This document shows, in pieces, positions 1 through 6,596 of a stretch of 17,554 nucleotides of DNA. The DNA is from an uncultured Ruminococcus sp. (lineage in GTDB: Bacteria; Bacillota; Clostridia; Oscillospirales; Ruminococcaceae): assembly GCA_900550695.1 (NCBI GenBank), contig URTF01000043.1, positions 1-17,554 of the forward strand. The letters run 5' to 3'. A program made the translations under genes and the position numbers. Numbering within the stretch: position 1 is the stretch's first letter; each line of letters opens with the position of its first letter. The notes below the pieces were generated by a model, which saw only the letters and a program-made list of their open reading frames with translations, searched no databases and had not been told where the DNA came from.

Positions 1-26
1 GCCGCCTCGAGCATAACAATTTTCAT
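1..26 (-). CDS. Start of a gene cut by the left edge (nine codons visible)
   Basis: Read on the minus strand, ATG at 26-24 begins M-K-I-V-M-L-E-A-A before the window ends. A ribosome binding site (AGAGGGAAG on the minus strand, 31-39) sits just upstream at normal spacing, and a consensus promoter lies a further 20 bases out (58-86). That combination makes a real start very likely. The nine residues form a beta-strand-like N-terminus resembling the first strand of many Rossmann-type enzymes. D-2-hydroxyacid dehydrogenases often begin this way, but nine residues cannot identify the product. Confidence 0.6.
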
Positions 27-57
27 ATCTCTTCCCTCTAATCATAACAGATAATTA

Positions 58-86
58 ATTATATCACATTTTGAAGCTTTATTCAA
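58..86 (-). promoter_or_regulatory. Sigma-A promoter for the leftmost minus-strand gene
   Basis: On the minus strand, -35 TTGAAT (86-81) and -10 TATAAT (63-58) are separated by 17 bp. The ribosome binding site and ATG of the truncated gene follow about 20-30 bases downstream. Confidence 0.7.
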
Positions 87-146
87 GTAAAATTATAAAA
101 AATCTGCGTCAAGGTTTTGGTAACCGAAAAATCGTTTGTGCAATGC

Positions 147-170
147 GGGACGGGAAACCCGTCCCCTACA
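147..170 (+). repeat. Hairpin repeat with CCCCTAC tail, variant stem
   Basis: GGGACGGG (147-154), a 3-nt loop and CCCGTCCC (158-165) form a perfect 8-bp stem followed by CTACA. The stem sequence differs from the GGGCGGAT copies at 202, 7396 and 9173, but the GGG start, paired stem and CCCCTAC tail are shared. Confidence 0.6.
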
Positions 171-177
171 GAGAATT

Positions 178-227
178 TGCCTGAAATGCAGGTATTGAAA
201 CGGGCGGATATAGAATCCGCCCCTACG
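178..227 (+). repeat. Dispersed hairpin repeat, GGGCGGAT stem, CCCCTACG tail
   Basis: GGGCGGAT (202-209) pairs with ATCCGCCC (215-222) around ATAGA, followed by CTACG. The upstream bases TGCCTGAAATGCA are also shared with the copy at 9149-9198, so the repeat unit is about 50 bp. A heptad repeat lies 37 bp downstream, the same arrangement as at 7396-7507 and 9149-9268. Confidence 0.75.
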
Positions 228-263
228 GAAGAGTGATTTTTGCCGCAATTTTACGAAGAAAAG

Positions 264-295
264 TAATTACGCATTACGAATTACGCATTAATTAC
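264..295. repeat. Heptad tandem repeat, ACG(A/C)ATT family
   Basis: ATT followed by 7-bp units ACGCATT, ACGAATT and ACGCATT, then a degenerate tail. It is a short member of the family best seen at 7460-7507. Confidence 0.7.
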
Positions 296-530
296 AGCAT
301 TTTGCATAATTTCTCCCGAATTATGCCGAAACAATTCTACTTGTGTTTTCCCGAAAAAAGGAGTAAAATAGAAAAGTCGGCGGCTTAAAGTCAGGTAATG
401 TGAAGAAATATTTTCCGTTACCGAGCGGACAGCTTTGGATAATTTGTAAACTGACCTGCCAATTACCCAAAGCGGTTTGCTTTGCTGCCAAATTTTTTTG
501 CAAAAAATAGGATCAAGGGGTGTTTTTTTC

Positions 531-2165
531 TTGAATATCTTCAAAAACTACGGAACAAGGCTCAAAACCGAGTTCAAGGGCTACAACGCAGGAGCGTTCG
601 CAAAGGACGCACTCGCAGGCGTCACCGTCGCAGCAGTCGCTCTTCCGCTCGCACTCGCATTCGGCGTGTCTTCGGGCGCAACTGCCGCATCGGGTCTTGT
701 TACCGCTATCATCGCAGGCATCGTTATCGGCGCACTTTCGGGCGGCTCGTACCAGATAAGCGGTCCGACAGGCGCAATGACAGCTATCCTGCTCTCGCTC
801 GTTGCTAAATATCAGCTTCAGGGCGTTTTCATAGCAAGTCTTATGTCGGGCGTTATCCTGCTGATATGCGGACTTTTAAAGCTCGGCAAGATAGTTTCCT
901 ACCTGCCGCTGCCCGTTATCACAGGCTTTACCTCGGGCATCGCAATAATCATCGCTTTCGGTCAGATAAACAACTTCACGGGTCTTACCTGCAAGGGCGA
1001 CTCCACTATCTCAAAAACGATAAGCTACTTCACTCTGGAGCAGCATTTCAACCTCGCTGCGTTCCTTATCGGTGCTGCAGTAGTCGTCTTTATGGCTTTT
1101 TATCCGAAAAAAATAAACCAGTATTTCCCCGGTTCGCTCGCAGCAATTATCCTCGCAACTGTCGCAGAGTTCATCTTTGACTTTGACGTTACGCAGGTAG
1201 GGGAGATACCCAAGAGCATCTTCCTCCCCGACAGACTTGATGTTTCCGCTATCACTGTCCCACAGCTCGAAGCGCTCGTAGTTCCCGCAATCTCGATCGC
1301 AGCGCTCGGACTTATCGAAAGCCTCCTCTGCGGCGCATCTGCAGGCAGAATGAAGAATGAAAAGCTCGATGCAAATCAGGAGCTTATCGCACAGGGCATC
1401 GGCAATATGGTCATTCCGTTCTTCGGCGGAGTTCCCGCAACAGCCGCTATCGCAAGAACAGCTGTTGCTATCAAATCGGGCGGAAAAACAAGACTTACAA
1501 GCGTTTTCCACTCAATAGTCCTCCTCGCTGCAATGTTCTTCCTTGCTCCCGTTATCTCGAGAATTCCGCTCGCAGCACTCGCAGGCGTACTTATGATGAC
1601 GGCGTGGAGAATGAACGACTGGAAGGTCATCAAGGGCATCTTCAACCGCAAAATAAAGACACAGATCGCACAGTTCCTGCTCACAATGATCGCAACGGTC
1701 ATCTTCGACCTTACTATCGCAATTCTCATCGGCGTACTCTTCTCCGTTGTAATGTTCGTCCTCAAGGTTTCGGATATGCAGATAAGCGTTTCCGAAGTTG
1801 ACCCCGAAAGACTCCCGAACCACCCCGACCACCTCAAGGATAAGAGAACAGCCGTTGTCTATATGACAGGCCCTCTCTACTTCGGCACAGCGAATATCCT
1901 TGAAGATAAGCTTTCCGATATCGCCGACAGAGAAATAATAATCCTCTCGATGCGAGGAGTTCCGTTCGCAGATGCAAGCGGCGTTCAGGCTCTGCAGGAA
2001 GTCGTTGAGGAACTTTCCAAGAAAGATGTAATGGTGTTCTTCACTGCTATCCAGCCGCCCGTTATGGAAATGATAGACCGCTGCGGTCTGAGCGCAGACG
2101 TGGGCAGCGACAAGTTCTTCTGGAGCACAGACAAGGCAATAGATGCTATCCTTACGGAAAACTAA
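531..2165 (+). CDS. SulP-family anion permease with C-terminal STAS domain
   Basis: Integral membrane transporter of the SulP (SLC26-like) family, which moves sulfate, bicarbonate or other anions. The sequence does not reveal the substrate. The protein is 544 aa from a TTG start at 531. I prefer this over the upstream TTG at 477 because AAGGGG (515-520) is 10 bases upstream and the protein then begins L/M-N-I-F-K. The many hydrophobic segments fit the 12-14-helix SulP core. The family motif ISGPTGA lies near residues 76-82. A cytosolic STAS domain covers about residues 438-544, with the FADASG loop near 481 where the family normally has a D-(S/A)-(S/T)-G turn. The gene is monocistronic, with a terminator after the stop (2232-2280). 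No sulfate-assimilation or carbonic anhydrase gene is adjacent, so 'sulfate permease' would be over-specific. Confidence 0.9.
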   Translation: MNIFKNYGTRLKTEFKGYNAGAFAKDALAGVTVAAVALPLALAFGVSSGATAASGLVTAIIAGIVIGALSGGSYQISGPTGAMTAILLSLVAKYQLQGVFIASLMSGVILLICGLLKLGKIVSYLPLPVITGFTSGIAIIIAFGQINNFTGLTCKGDSTISKTISYFTLEQHFNLAAFLIGAAVVVFMAFYPKKINQYFPGSLAAIILATVAEFIFDFDVTQVGEIPKSIFLPDRLDVSAITVPQLEALVVPAISIAALGLIESLLCGASAGRMKNEKLDANQELIAQGIGNMVIPFFGGVPATAAIARTAVAIKSGGKTRLTSVFHSIVLLAAMFFLAPVISRIPLAALAGVLMMTAWRMNDWKVIKGIFNRKIKTQIAQFLLTMIATVIFDLTIAILIGVLFSVVMFVLKVSDMQISVSEVDPERLPNHPDHLKDKRTAVVYMTGPLYFGTANILEDKLSDIADREIIILSMRGVPFADASGVQALQEVVEELSKKDVMVFFTAIQPPVMEMIDRCGLSADVGSDKFFWSTDKAIDAILTEN

Positions 2166-2170
2166 AATTC

Positions 2171-2203
2171 AATGCGTAATGCGTAATTCGTAATGCGTAA
2201 TTA
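2171..2203. repeat. Heptad repeat after the SulP stop codon (inverted orientation)
   Basis: Units of AATGCGT and AATTCGT with a 7-bp period, the reverse complement of ACG(A/C)ATT, beginning five bases after the SulP stop. With 2301-2334 it forms an inverted pair flanking the SulP terminator. Confidence 0.7.
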
Positions 2204-2231
2204 TATTGTGCAGACCTTTCGAAAATGAAAA

Positions 2232-2284
2232 CGGTATATTCACGGTATTATTTAGACCGTGAATGTACCGCCTTTTTATATTTT
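2232..2284 (+). terminator. Rho-independent terminator of the SulP gene
   Basis: The arms 2232-2246 and 2256-2270 pair over 15 bp, including one G-U pair, around a 9-nt loop. CC then TTTTTATATTTT follows. The structure is about 65 bases after the SulP stop. Confidence 0.85.
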
Positions 2285-2300
2285 AACGAAACAGCAAAGC

Positions 2301-2334
2301 TAATTACGCATTTCGCATTAAGCATTACGCATTA
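2301..2334. repeat. Heptad repeat, ACG(A/C)ATT family
   Basis: Degenerate 7-bp units (ACGCATT, TCGCATT, AAGCATT, ACGCATT) in the opposite orientation to 2171-2203. Confidence 0.65.
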
Positions 2335-2397
2335 AAAAGCGTGTTATTCCAAATTCTATATGATTTATGCAAATTAGAGCAGAACACGCAAAATAAC

Positions 2398-2425
2398 TTG
2401 ACATTTTTTTCAGAAGTGCTATACT
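2398..2425 (+). promoter_or_regulatory. Sigma-A promoter of pduL
   Basis: -35 TTGACA (2398-2403), 16-bp spacer, -10 TATACT (2420-2425). Transcription would start near 2432, giving a leader of about 70 nt. AAGGTT (2439-2444) and AACCTT (2467-2472) in the leader could pair, and AAGGTTCACCTT at 2439 is itself a short imperfect palindrome. Either could be a regulatory site, but nothing proves it. Confidence 0.75.
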
Positions 2426-2502
2426 TTTTAATGGACAAAGGTTCACCTTAACGAATATTTCGGCGCAACCTTAAAAAATTATCGTTTTGGAGGCAATTTA
2501 AT

Positions 2503-3081
2503 ATGTCACAGGAATTTATCGTTGAAACATCAGCCCGTCACGTCCACGTTACAGAGGAGACCCTCGAAGTTCTCTTCGGTAAGGGTCATACCCTCACAAA
2601 GAAAAAGGATCTCTCACAGCCGGGTCAGTACGCTTGCGAAGAGCGTGTAGAAGTTGTAGGACCCAAGAAGTCCCTCGCAAACGTTTCTATCCTCGGACCT
2701 TGCAGAAAGGCAGATCAGGTAGAGCTTTCCGCAACGGATGCACGTTCTATCGGCATCGCAGCTCCTGTCAGAGAGAGCGGAGATACAGCAGGCTCGGGCG
2801 CTTGTAAGCTTGTAGGACCCTGCGGCGAGGTTGAGCTCAAAGAGGGCGTTATCGTTGCAAAAAGACATATCCACCTCACAAAGGCAGACGCAGAAGAACT
2901 CGGCGTAAAGGATAAGGACGTAGTCTGGGTAAAGGTAGAAACACCCGAAAGAAAAGCTATCCTCGGCGACGTAGTATGCAGAGTTTCCGATTCCTATGCA
3001 AAAGCAATGCATATCGATACAGACGAAGCAAACGCTATCGGTTCTGTTCCCGGACTTACAGGCGTTATCGTTAAGCTGTAA
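2503..3081 (+). CDS. pduL: Phosphate propanoyltransferase (PduL-type phosphotransacylase)
   Basis: Predicted to exchange CoA and phosphate on acetyl or propionyl groups (acyl-CoA + Pi = acyl-phosphate + CoA), the step before ATP formation by an acyl kinase. The 192-aa length fits one PTAC unit with its two repeated domains. The metal-binding histidines of the family are visible: RHVH (H13, H15), RHIH (H122, H124) and the late MHIDTDEAN motif (H170). The protein starts directly at the catalytic fold, with none of the extra N-terminal amphipathic helix that targets PduL to bacterial microcompartments, and no shell-protein gene is nearby. A free cytosolic enzyme for acetate or propionate formation is therefore more likely. 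GGAGG (2489-2493) supports the ATG. It has its own promoter, and no acetate kinase gene is adjacent. Confidence 0.9.
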   Translation: MSQEFIVETSARHVHVTEETLEVLFGKGHTLTKKKDLSQPGQYACEERVEVVGPKKSLANVSILGPCRKADQVELSATDARSIGIAAPVRESGDTAGSGACKLVGPCGEVELKEGVIVAKRHIHLTKADAEELGVKDKDVVWVKVETPERKAILGDVVCRVSDSYAKAMHIDTDEANAIGSVPGLTGVIVKL

Positions 3082-3095
3082 GATACATAAAAAAC

Positions 3096-3382
3096 AAAGT
3101 TTACGTCCACGCTTTTTAAAGGGTGGCAGGGGTCAAGGGGACAGCGTCCCTTGTCGCTTCCGCAGAAGCGAAATACCCTAAACTAACAGCCAAAGCTATG
3201 CCGCAACAGCGTAATCACTATAAAATCAAAAGGCGCAATTCACACCCAAAAAGGTGAAACAGAACGTGAGAATTCCGTTCCGTAAACCTAAAAAAATGTG
3301 AATTGCGCCTATTCTGTTTTCCCCCAAAAAACTATCCTCGGAGTGAAATGCGCAGAGCGAAGCGATAAGCATTTCACTCCGA
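3096..3382 (+). repeat. Modular multi-hairpin element, copy 1 (3' of pduL)
   Basis: It begins 15 bases after the pduL stop and reads in the same direction as pduL. In order: a CCAC...GTGG hairpin; a GGGGAC-AGC-GTCCC hairpin; GCTTC-CGCA-GAAGC followed by GAAA and CCCTAAACT; a linker; a long hairpin with 13-bp arms GGCGCAATTCACA (3232-3244) and TGTGAATTGCGCC (3297-3309), with a smaller inner hairpin; ACTATCCT; and a final hairpin with arms CGGAGTGAAATGC and GCATTTCACTCCG. The same order occurs at 13424-13744 and, inverted, at 13843-14166. I see no protein-coding potential. It could be a structured 3' RNA or a non-autonomous mobile repeat. Confidence 0.75.
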
Positions 3383-3389
3383 CACAATA

Positions 3390-3459
3390 TTAATAGTTAA
3401 TAGTTAATAGTTAATAGTTGGTAGTTGACAGCTGACAGTGAACAGTGAGAAGCTGACAG
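3390..3459. repeat. Ten consecutive 7-bp units, TTAATAG to CTGACAG
   Basis: Four exact TTAATAG units are followed in the same register by TTGGTAG, TTGACAG, CTGACAG, TGAACAG, TGAGAAG and CTGACAG. All ten keep the 7-bp period and nine end in AG preceded by A or T or C. It lies between pduL element copy 1 and the terminator of the epimerase-like gene. Confidence 0.85.
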
Positions 3460-3470
3460 CAATTTTGTGC

Positions 3471-3515
3471 ATATAAAAAATTTCGCCGCAAGTCCCAAAA
3501 AGACCTGCGGCGAAA
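3471..3515 (-). terminator. Rho-independent terminator of the epimerase-like gene
   Basis: The arms 3481-3494 and 3502-3515 form a 14-bp GC-rich stem with one internal non-canonical position and a 7-nt loop. On the minus strand TTTTTTATAT follows (3480-3471). The stem begins 13 bases after the stop at 3528. Confidence 0.9.
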
Positions 3516-3527
3516 CTCTTATAAAAT

Positions 3528-4538
3528 TTACTTCGTGAAAAATCTCTGCGAAACAGTGTAGCTTTCCTTTGGTTCAAGCTCAAAGTAACCCGTCTTTTCA
3601 AACGGCAAGTCAAGATTAGCCGCATTGACCTGCGCAGTCATAGGCTCGGGGCAGAAGTAACCCATAAAGCCCTCATGATTCCATACGATCCAGAACTTGT
3701 ATTCATCATCAACTTCGTAGCAAAGACGCTTGCCGCTTGCCTTGTCCGTCATTACACAGCCGTAGAAATCTTCGCCGTCAAGCTTTATCGTGCCTGCGGT
3801 GTACATATCGTTGCAGATGTCCGTGAGAACAGGGCATTTCGTGCCGTTCACATATTCAAGGTCATAGTCGGTGAGCGCAAGCTGTCTGCCGTTCGGGAGC
3901 CAGCGCTTCTTGTTGAACTGGAGCTTCTTAACTGCAGGAACCTGGAGCGTGATGTCCTCCTGCTTTGCACCGTCAACGAACGGAGCGTTGATAGTCGTGT
4001 GCGTCGCAATGGAAACAGGCATCATGACCTTGGAGCAGTTTTTCAGCGTGATAGTGTGCGTAAGTCCCTTTGCCGAAAGGTCGATAGTTATCTCAGCCGT
4101 GAACTTGACGGGGAAGCAGTTGAAGAAATAGTCGCTCTCGTCATATTTGTATGTAGTCGTAACGAATGCGTGGTTTTCGTCCGCACCCATTTCCTTTACC
4201 TTGTGAGCCCGCTTGTGAAGAAAGCCGTGAAGATGATTCTTGAAACGTGTTTCGTTCTCGGGGAGATAGTAAACGTTGTCCGAAGTGCGGAGAACGCCCC
4301 TGTCATGACGGTTCGGGAGATAGAGTGTCGGAAGTCCCCATATCTCAGGCGACTGCATGAATTCGGCAATGGTCATATCGTCCGAGTAACGGAAAATTTC
4401 CATTCCCTTTTCCTCGTCACGGAAACGCATAACGTTTGAACCGAGCGTAGGCATAACGAAAGCGTGATAACCGCCGAACCAAAGCTCAACAGCGTCCACA
4501 CCCTTGAATTTAGTCATTTCAGCACTGCTTTTTGACAT
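3528..4538 (-). CDS. Aldose 1-epimerase (galactose mutarotase) family protein
   Basis: The 336-aa beta-rich protein has the fold-family landmarks of aldose 1-epimerase (galactose mutarotase-like). NHLHGF (H102/H104) matches the first active-site histidine region, ATHTTINAPF (H180) the second, and CPEPMTAQVNAAN (E298) the usual catalytic glutamate. Members interconvert alpha and beta anomers of sugars. This divergent subgroup may act on another sugar or sugar phosphate, so a galM symbol is not justified. The ATG at 4538 has AAAGGAA upstream. No signal peptide is seen, so it should be cytosolic. It lies 90 bases downstream of the radical SAM gene on the same strand and may be the last gene of the nadC transcript, but I found no clear promoter or terminator in the gap. 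A strong terminator follows the gene. Confidence 0.8.
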   Translation of the reverse strand: MSKSSAEMTKFKGVDAVELWFGGYHAFVMPTLGSNVMRFRDEEKGMEIFRYSDDMTIAEFMQSPEIWGLPTLYLPNRHDRGVLRTSDNVYYLPENETRFKNHLHGFLHKRAHKVKEMGADENHAFVTTTYKYDESDYFFNCFPVKFTAEITIDLSAKGLTHTITLKNCSKVMMPVSIATHTTINAPFVDGAKQEDITLQVPAVKKLQFNKKRWLPNGRQLALTDYDLEYVNGTKCPVLTDICNDMYTAGTIKLDGEDFYGCVMTDKASGKRLCYEVDDEYKFWIVWNHEGFMGYFCPEPMTAQVNAANLDLPFEKTGYFELEPKESYTVSQRFFTK

Positions 4539-4628
4539 TTATATCATTCCTTTATAAAATTATTTCTGTTTGGCAAGCAAAGTTTTACCGCAAAATACAG
4601 TGCGAACCGCCCGAACGGACATCACTGT

Positions 4629-5240
4629 TCAGTTTTCGTATTCACGCACACGGAGCGGTATGCCGATGCTCATCGCAAGAGCCTTTGCACGGCTTATGTC
4701 CTCGGGAGGGATAACATCAACGACCGTGAAAACCACCTGCGGAAGATACGACTTGCAGTCAGCCGCAAACGAAAGCATCGCATCGAAAGCATCGTCCCAC
4801 TTCGGGCGTGTAACTTCGTTGTATTTCTCCCTGCAGTAGGAGTTGAGCGATATCGAAACAATGTCAACAGCACCCTGCAAAAGCTTAGCCGTCGGAACAC
4901 CGTGAATTTTGTCGCCAAGTCCGTTCGTGTTGAGCCGAACAGTAACGTCACCGTAAGTCGCCTTGACGAATTCGCCGACCGCAATTACCTCGTTCACCCT
5001 CTCCATAGGCTCGCCGTAGCCGCAGAATACAACTTCTTTGTACTTCGACATATCCACCTTGGAGAAAGCCTCCTTTACCTCGTCAAGCGAGGGTTCGTGT
5101 TCAAGCCATAAGCTGTCACTGCCGTAAGCTCCGTCACCGTTGTGGCGGATACAGAACGTGCAGTTGCAAGGGCATTTGTTTGTAAGATTGATGTAAAGCT
5201 TTCCGCCGACATCATAAAGTATAGTCATTCTTTTTTTCAT
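4629..5240 (-). CDS. Radical SAM protein, TatD-associated type
   Basis: The 203-aa short radical SAM protein has the [4Fe-4S] cluster motif CX3CX2C at C23, C27 and C30 (within NKCPCNCTFCIR), with an extra cysteine at 25. FCGYGEP near residues 93-99 matches the SAM-contacting 'GGE' motif. The opening LYINLTNKCPCNCTFCIRHNG strongly recalls the TatD-associated radical SAM family, whose substrate is unknown. No tatD gene is visible here. Its start lies nine bases after the nadC stop, so it is very likely co-transcribed with nadC. I chose ATG 5240 because AAGG sits seven bases upstream; the in-frame ATG at 5228 lacks a better site. No radical SAM accessory C-terminal domain (SPASM) is present at this length. 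Confidence 0.85.
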   Translation of the reverse strand: MKKRMTILYDVGGKLYINLTNKCPCNCTFCIRHNGDGAYGSDSLWLEHEPSLDEVKEAFSKVDMSKYKEVVFCGYGEPMERVNEVIAVGEFVKATYGDVTVRLNTNGLGDKIHGVPTAKLLQGAVDIVSISLNSYCREKYNEVTRPKWDDAFDAMLSFAADCKSYLPQVVFTVVDVIPPEDISRAKALAMSIGIPLRVREYEN

Positions 5241-5249
5241 TTTAAAGCC

Positions 5250-6092
5250 TTATTTCTTATCGATCCTGAGCGAAATGTCGAACGCCTTTACCGAGTGGGT
5301 GAGCGCACCGACCGATACAATGTCAACACCCGTAGCCGCAACCTCAGCCATATTGTCGAGCGTAACATTTCCCGAAGCTTCGAGTACAGCCTTGCCGTCC
5401 GCAATTTCAACGCACTTCTTCATCTGTTCGCAGGTCATATTGTCGAGCATGATAACATCTGCATTGCAGGAAAGAGCCTCACGAAGCTCCTCTTCGTTTC
5501 GTACCTCAACTTCAATTTTTATCATGTGACCCATTCTGCTGCGAAGAGCCTCAACAGCCTTTGTGATGCTGCCGTAAGCGTCAATGTGATTGTCCTTGAG
5601 CATTGCACCGTCGGAGAGATTGTAGCGGTGATTCTTGCCGCCGCCGACCGTTACAGCGTACTTTTCAATAGCACGAAGTCCCGGGAGCGTCTTTCTCGTT
5701 TCGGTAACGTGCGCATGGGTGCCCTTGCAGCATTCAGCATATTTCGCAGTTTCGGTAGCGATTCCCGACATGTGCTGCAGAATGTTGAGCGAAGTTCTTT
5801 CGGCTTTGAGTATAGCCTTGGTCTTGCCCGTAACAACAGCGATAACATCGCCCTTTTCGACCTTGCCGCCGTCCCTGATGTTGATCTGGACTTTAACGTC
5901 CTTGTCAAGCATCTCAAAAACACGGACAGCAATGTCGATCCCGCAGAGGATTCCGCTTGCCTTTGCAACGAAACGTGCGGTCGAAACATCATCATCGTCA
6001 AGAAGATAGTCGGTCGCAGCGTCAACATAGTTGATATCCTCACGCAGCGCACGTTCGATTATCTCATCTGTAATAAACTGTGGTAAATTCAT
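5250..6092 (-). CDS. nadC: Nicotinate-nucleotide pyrophosphorylase (quinolinate phosphoribosyltransferase)
   Basis: NadC joins quinolinate and PRPP to give nicotinate mononucleotide and CO2, the entry of de novo NAD synthesis. The 280-aa protein has the family's full length and motifs: ERTSLNILQHMSGIAT (98-113), ETRKTLPGLR (131-140), GGGKNHRYNLSDGAMLKDNH (150-169), IEVEV near 193, VIMLDN near 213, EASGNV (228-233) and the SVGALTHS segment near 260. GGAG precedes the ATG. The usual partners nadA and nadB are not in this window. The gene is the middle of a tight minus-strand set: the lipoprotein ends 16 bases upstream and the radical SAM gene starts nine bases downstream. Confidence 0.95.
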   Translation of the reverse strand: MNLPQFITDEIIERALREDINYVDAATDYLLDDDDVSTARFVAKASGILCGIDIAVRVFEMLDKDVKVQINIRDGGKVEKGDVIAVVTGKTKAILKAERTSLNILQHMSGIATETAKYAECCKGTHAHVTETRKTLPGLRAIEKYAVTVGGGKNHRYNLSDGAMLKDNHIDAYGSITKAVEALRSRMGHMIKIEVEVRNEEELREALSCNADVIMLDNMTCEQMKKCVEIADGKAVLEASGNVTLDNMAEVAATGVDIVSVGALTHSVKAFDISLRIDKK

Positions 6093-6108
6093 TTATTTAA
6101 ACTCCTTT

Positions 6109-6372
6109 TTAGTTAAATCCAAGCGTAGGGTTGCCCTCGACCGATACGGGATTATTTCCGACAACGCAGTTCGCCGTTCCCATCATTCGGGAGTATTCCT
6201 CTTCCTCCTCCTTGGTTCGGGAAACGCTTGAAGTGGTTTCTTCCGTTTCTGCTGTCAGGGTCGTTTCCTCGGAGGCAGATACGGTCTGTGACTGTTCAGT
6301 GCCGCCCGTATCCGTTCCGCAGGCAGTAAGAAGCAAAGCCGAAAGCATTACAGCAGCCGCATATTTTTTCAT
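6109..6372 (-). CDS. Small secreted lipoprotein of unknown function
   Basis: The 87-aa protein has a lysine-bearing N-terminus, a short hydrophobic stretch and a lipobox LLTAC with the lipidated cysteine at residue 18. The mature part is a Thr/Ser/Glu-rich low-complexity linker (about 20-60) followed by a short C-terminus with one cysteine. AAGGGGG lies seven bases upstream of the ATG. I do not recognise a domain. It appears to be the first gene of the transcript that continues into nadC, 16 bases away. The likely place is the outer face of the cytoplasmic membrane. The promoter may lie partly in the neighbouring inverted-repeat element, whose arm carries TTGTCT-17 bp-TAGTAT pointing this way. 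Confidence 0.7.
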   Translation of the reverse strand: MKKYAAAVMLSALLLTACGTDTGGTEQSQTVSASEETTLTAETEETTSSVSRTKEEEEEYSRMMGTANCVVGNNPVSVEGNPTLGFN

Positions 6373-6437
6373 AATTATCCCCCTTTAAAATGTCGTGAAA
6401 TTCGTCATCAAAGTTTATCAACTTAGTTAGTCAGCTT

Positions 6438-6596
6438 ATACTAATTCTCGATCGTTCTATAGACAAAATCGACAGATAGAATAAGTTCAGTCAAGGAAAG
6501 CGACCGCAGACAGGCTGTCGCCTGACAAGGGAGCTTGACGCAGAATGAACTTATTATAGCCGAGAGTTTGTCTATAGGTTGATCGAGAATTAGTAT
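6438..6596. mobile_element. MITE-like element with 30-bp terminal inverted repeats
   Basis: The terminal arms 6438-6467 and 6567-6596 match at 27 of 30 positions (ATACTAATTCTCGATC... and CTATAGACAAA). Inside are further paired segments: AATAAGTTCA (6480-6489) with TGAACTTATT (6546-6555), GTCAAG (6490-6495) with CTTGAC (6534-6539), and GCGAC (6500-6504) with GTCGC (6517-6521). The whole 159 bp can therefore fold on itself. It carries no ORF. Its right end overlaps the last base of the sir2 stop codon. Each arm contains an outward-pointing TTGTCT-17 bp-TAGTAT promoter-like pair. A transposase-dependent miniature element is likely; a bidirectional regulatory hairpin is the alternative. Confidence 0.65.

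Larger units (their letters stand above)
27..530. other. Intergenic region, repeat-rich, between divergent genes
   Basis: About 500 bases separate the divergent left-edge gene and the SulP gene. The stretch holds the minus-strand promoter (58-86), two hairpins ending in CCCCTAC (147-170 and 202-227), a heptad repeat (264-295) and a weak plus-strand promoter candidate (TTGTGT, 17 bp, TAAAAT at about 342-370). If that promoter is used, the SulP mRNA would have a leader of roughly 155 nt. I see no convincing coding sequence: the two minus-strand ORFs across 281-544 lack a ribosome binding site and overlap the repeat. Confidence 0.5.

Noticed and set aside
3675..4439. Plus-strand ORF (254 codons) opposite the epimerase-like gene
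   Set aside because: Antisense shadow of a gene with recognisable catalytic residues, its own ribosome binding site and terminator.
5142..6086. Long plus-strand ORF (314 codons) across nadC and the radical SAM gene
   Set aside because: It is antisense to two proteins with complete family motifs, lacks a ribosome binding site and resembles no protein; it follows from the codon bias of the opposite strand.
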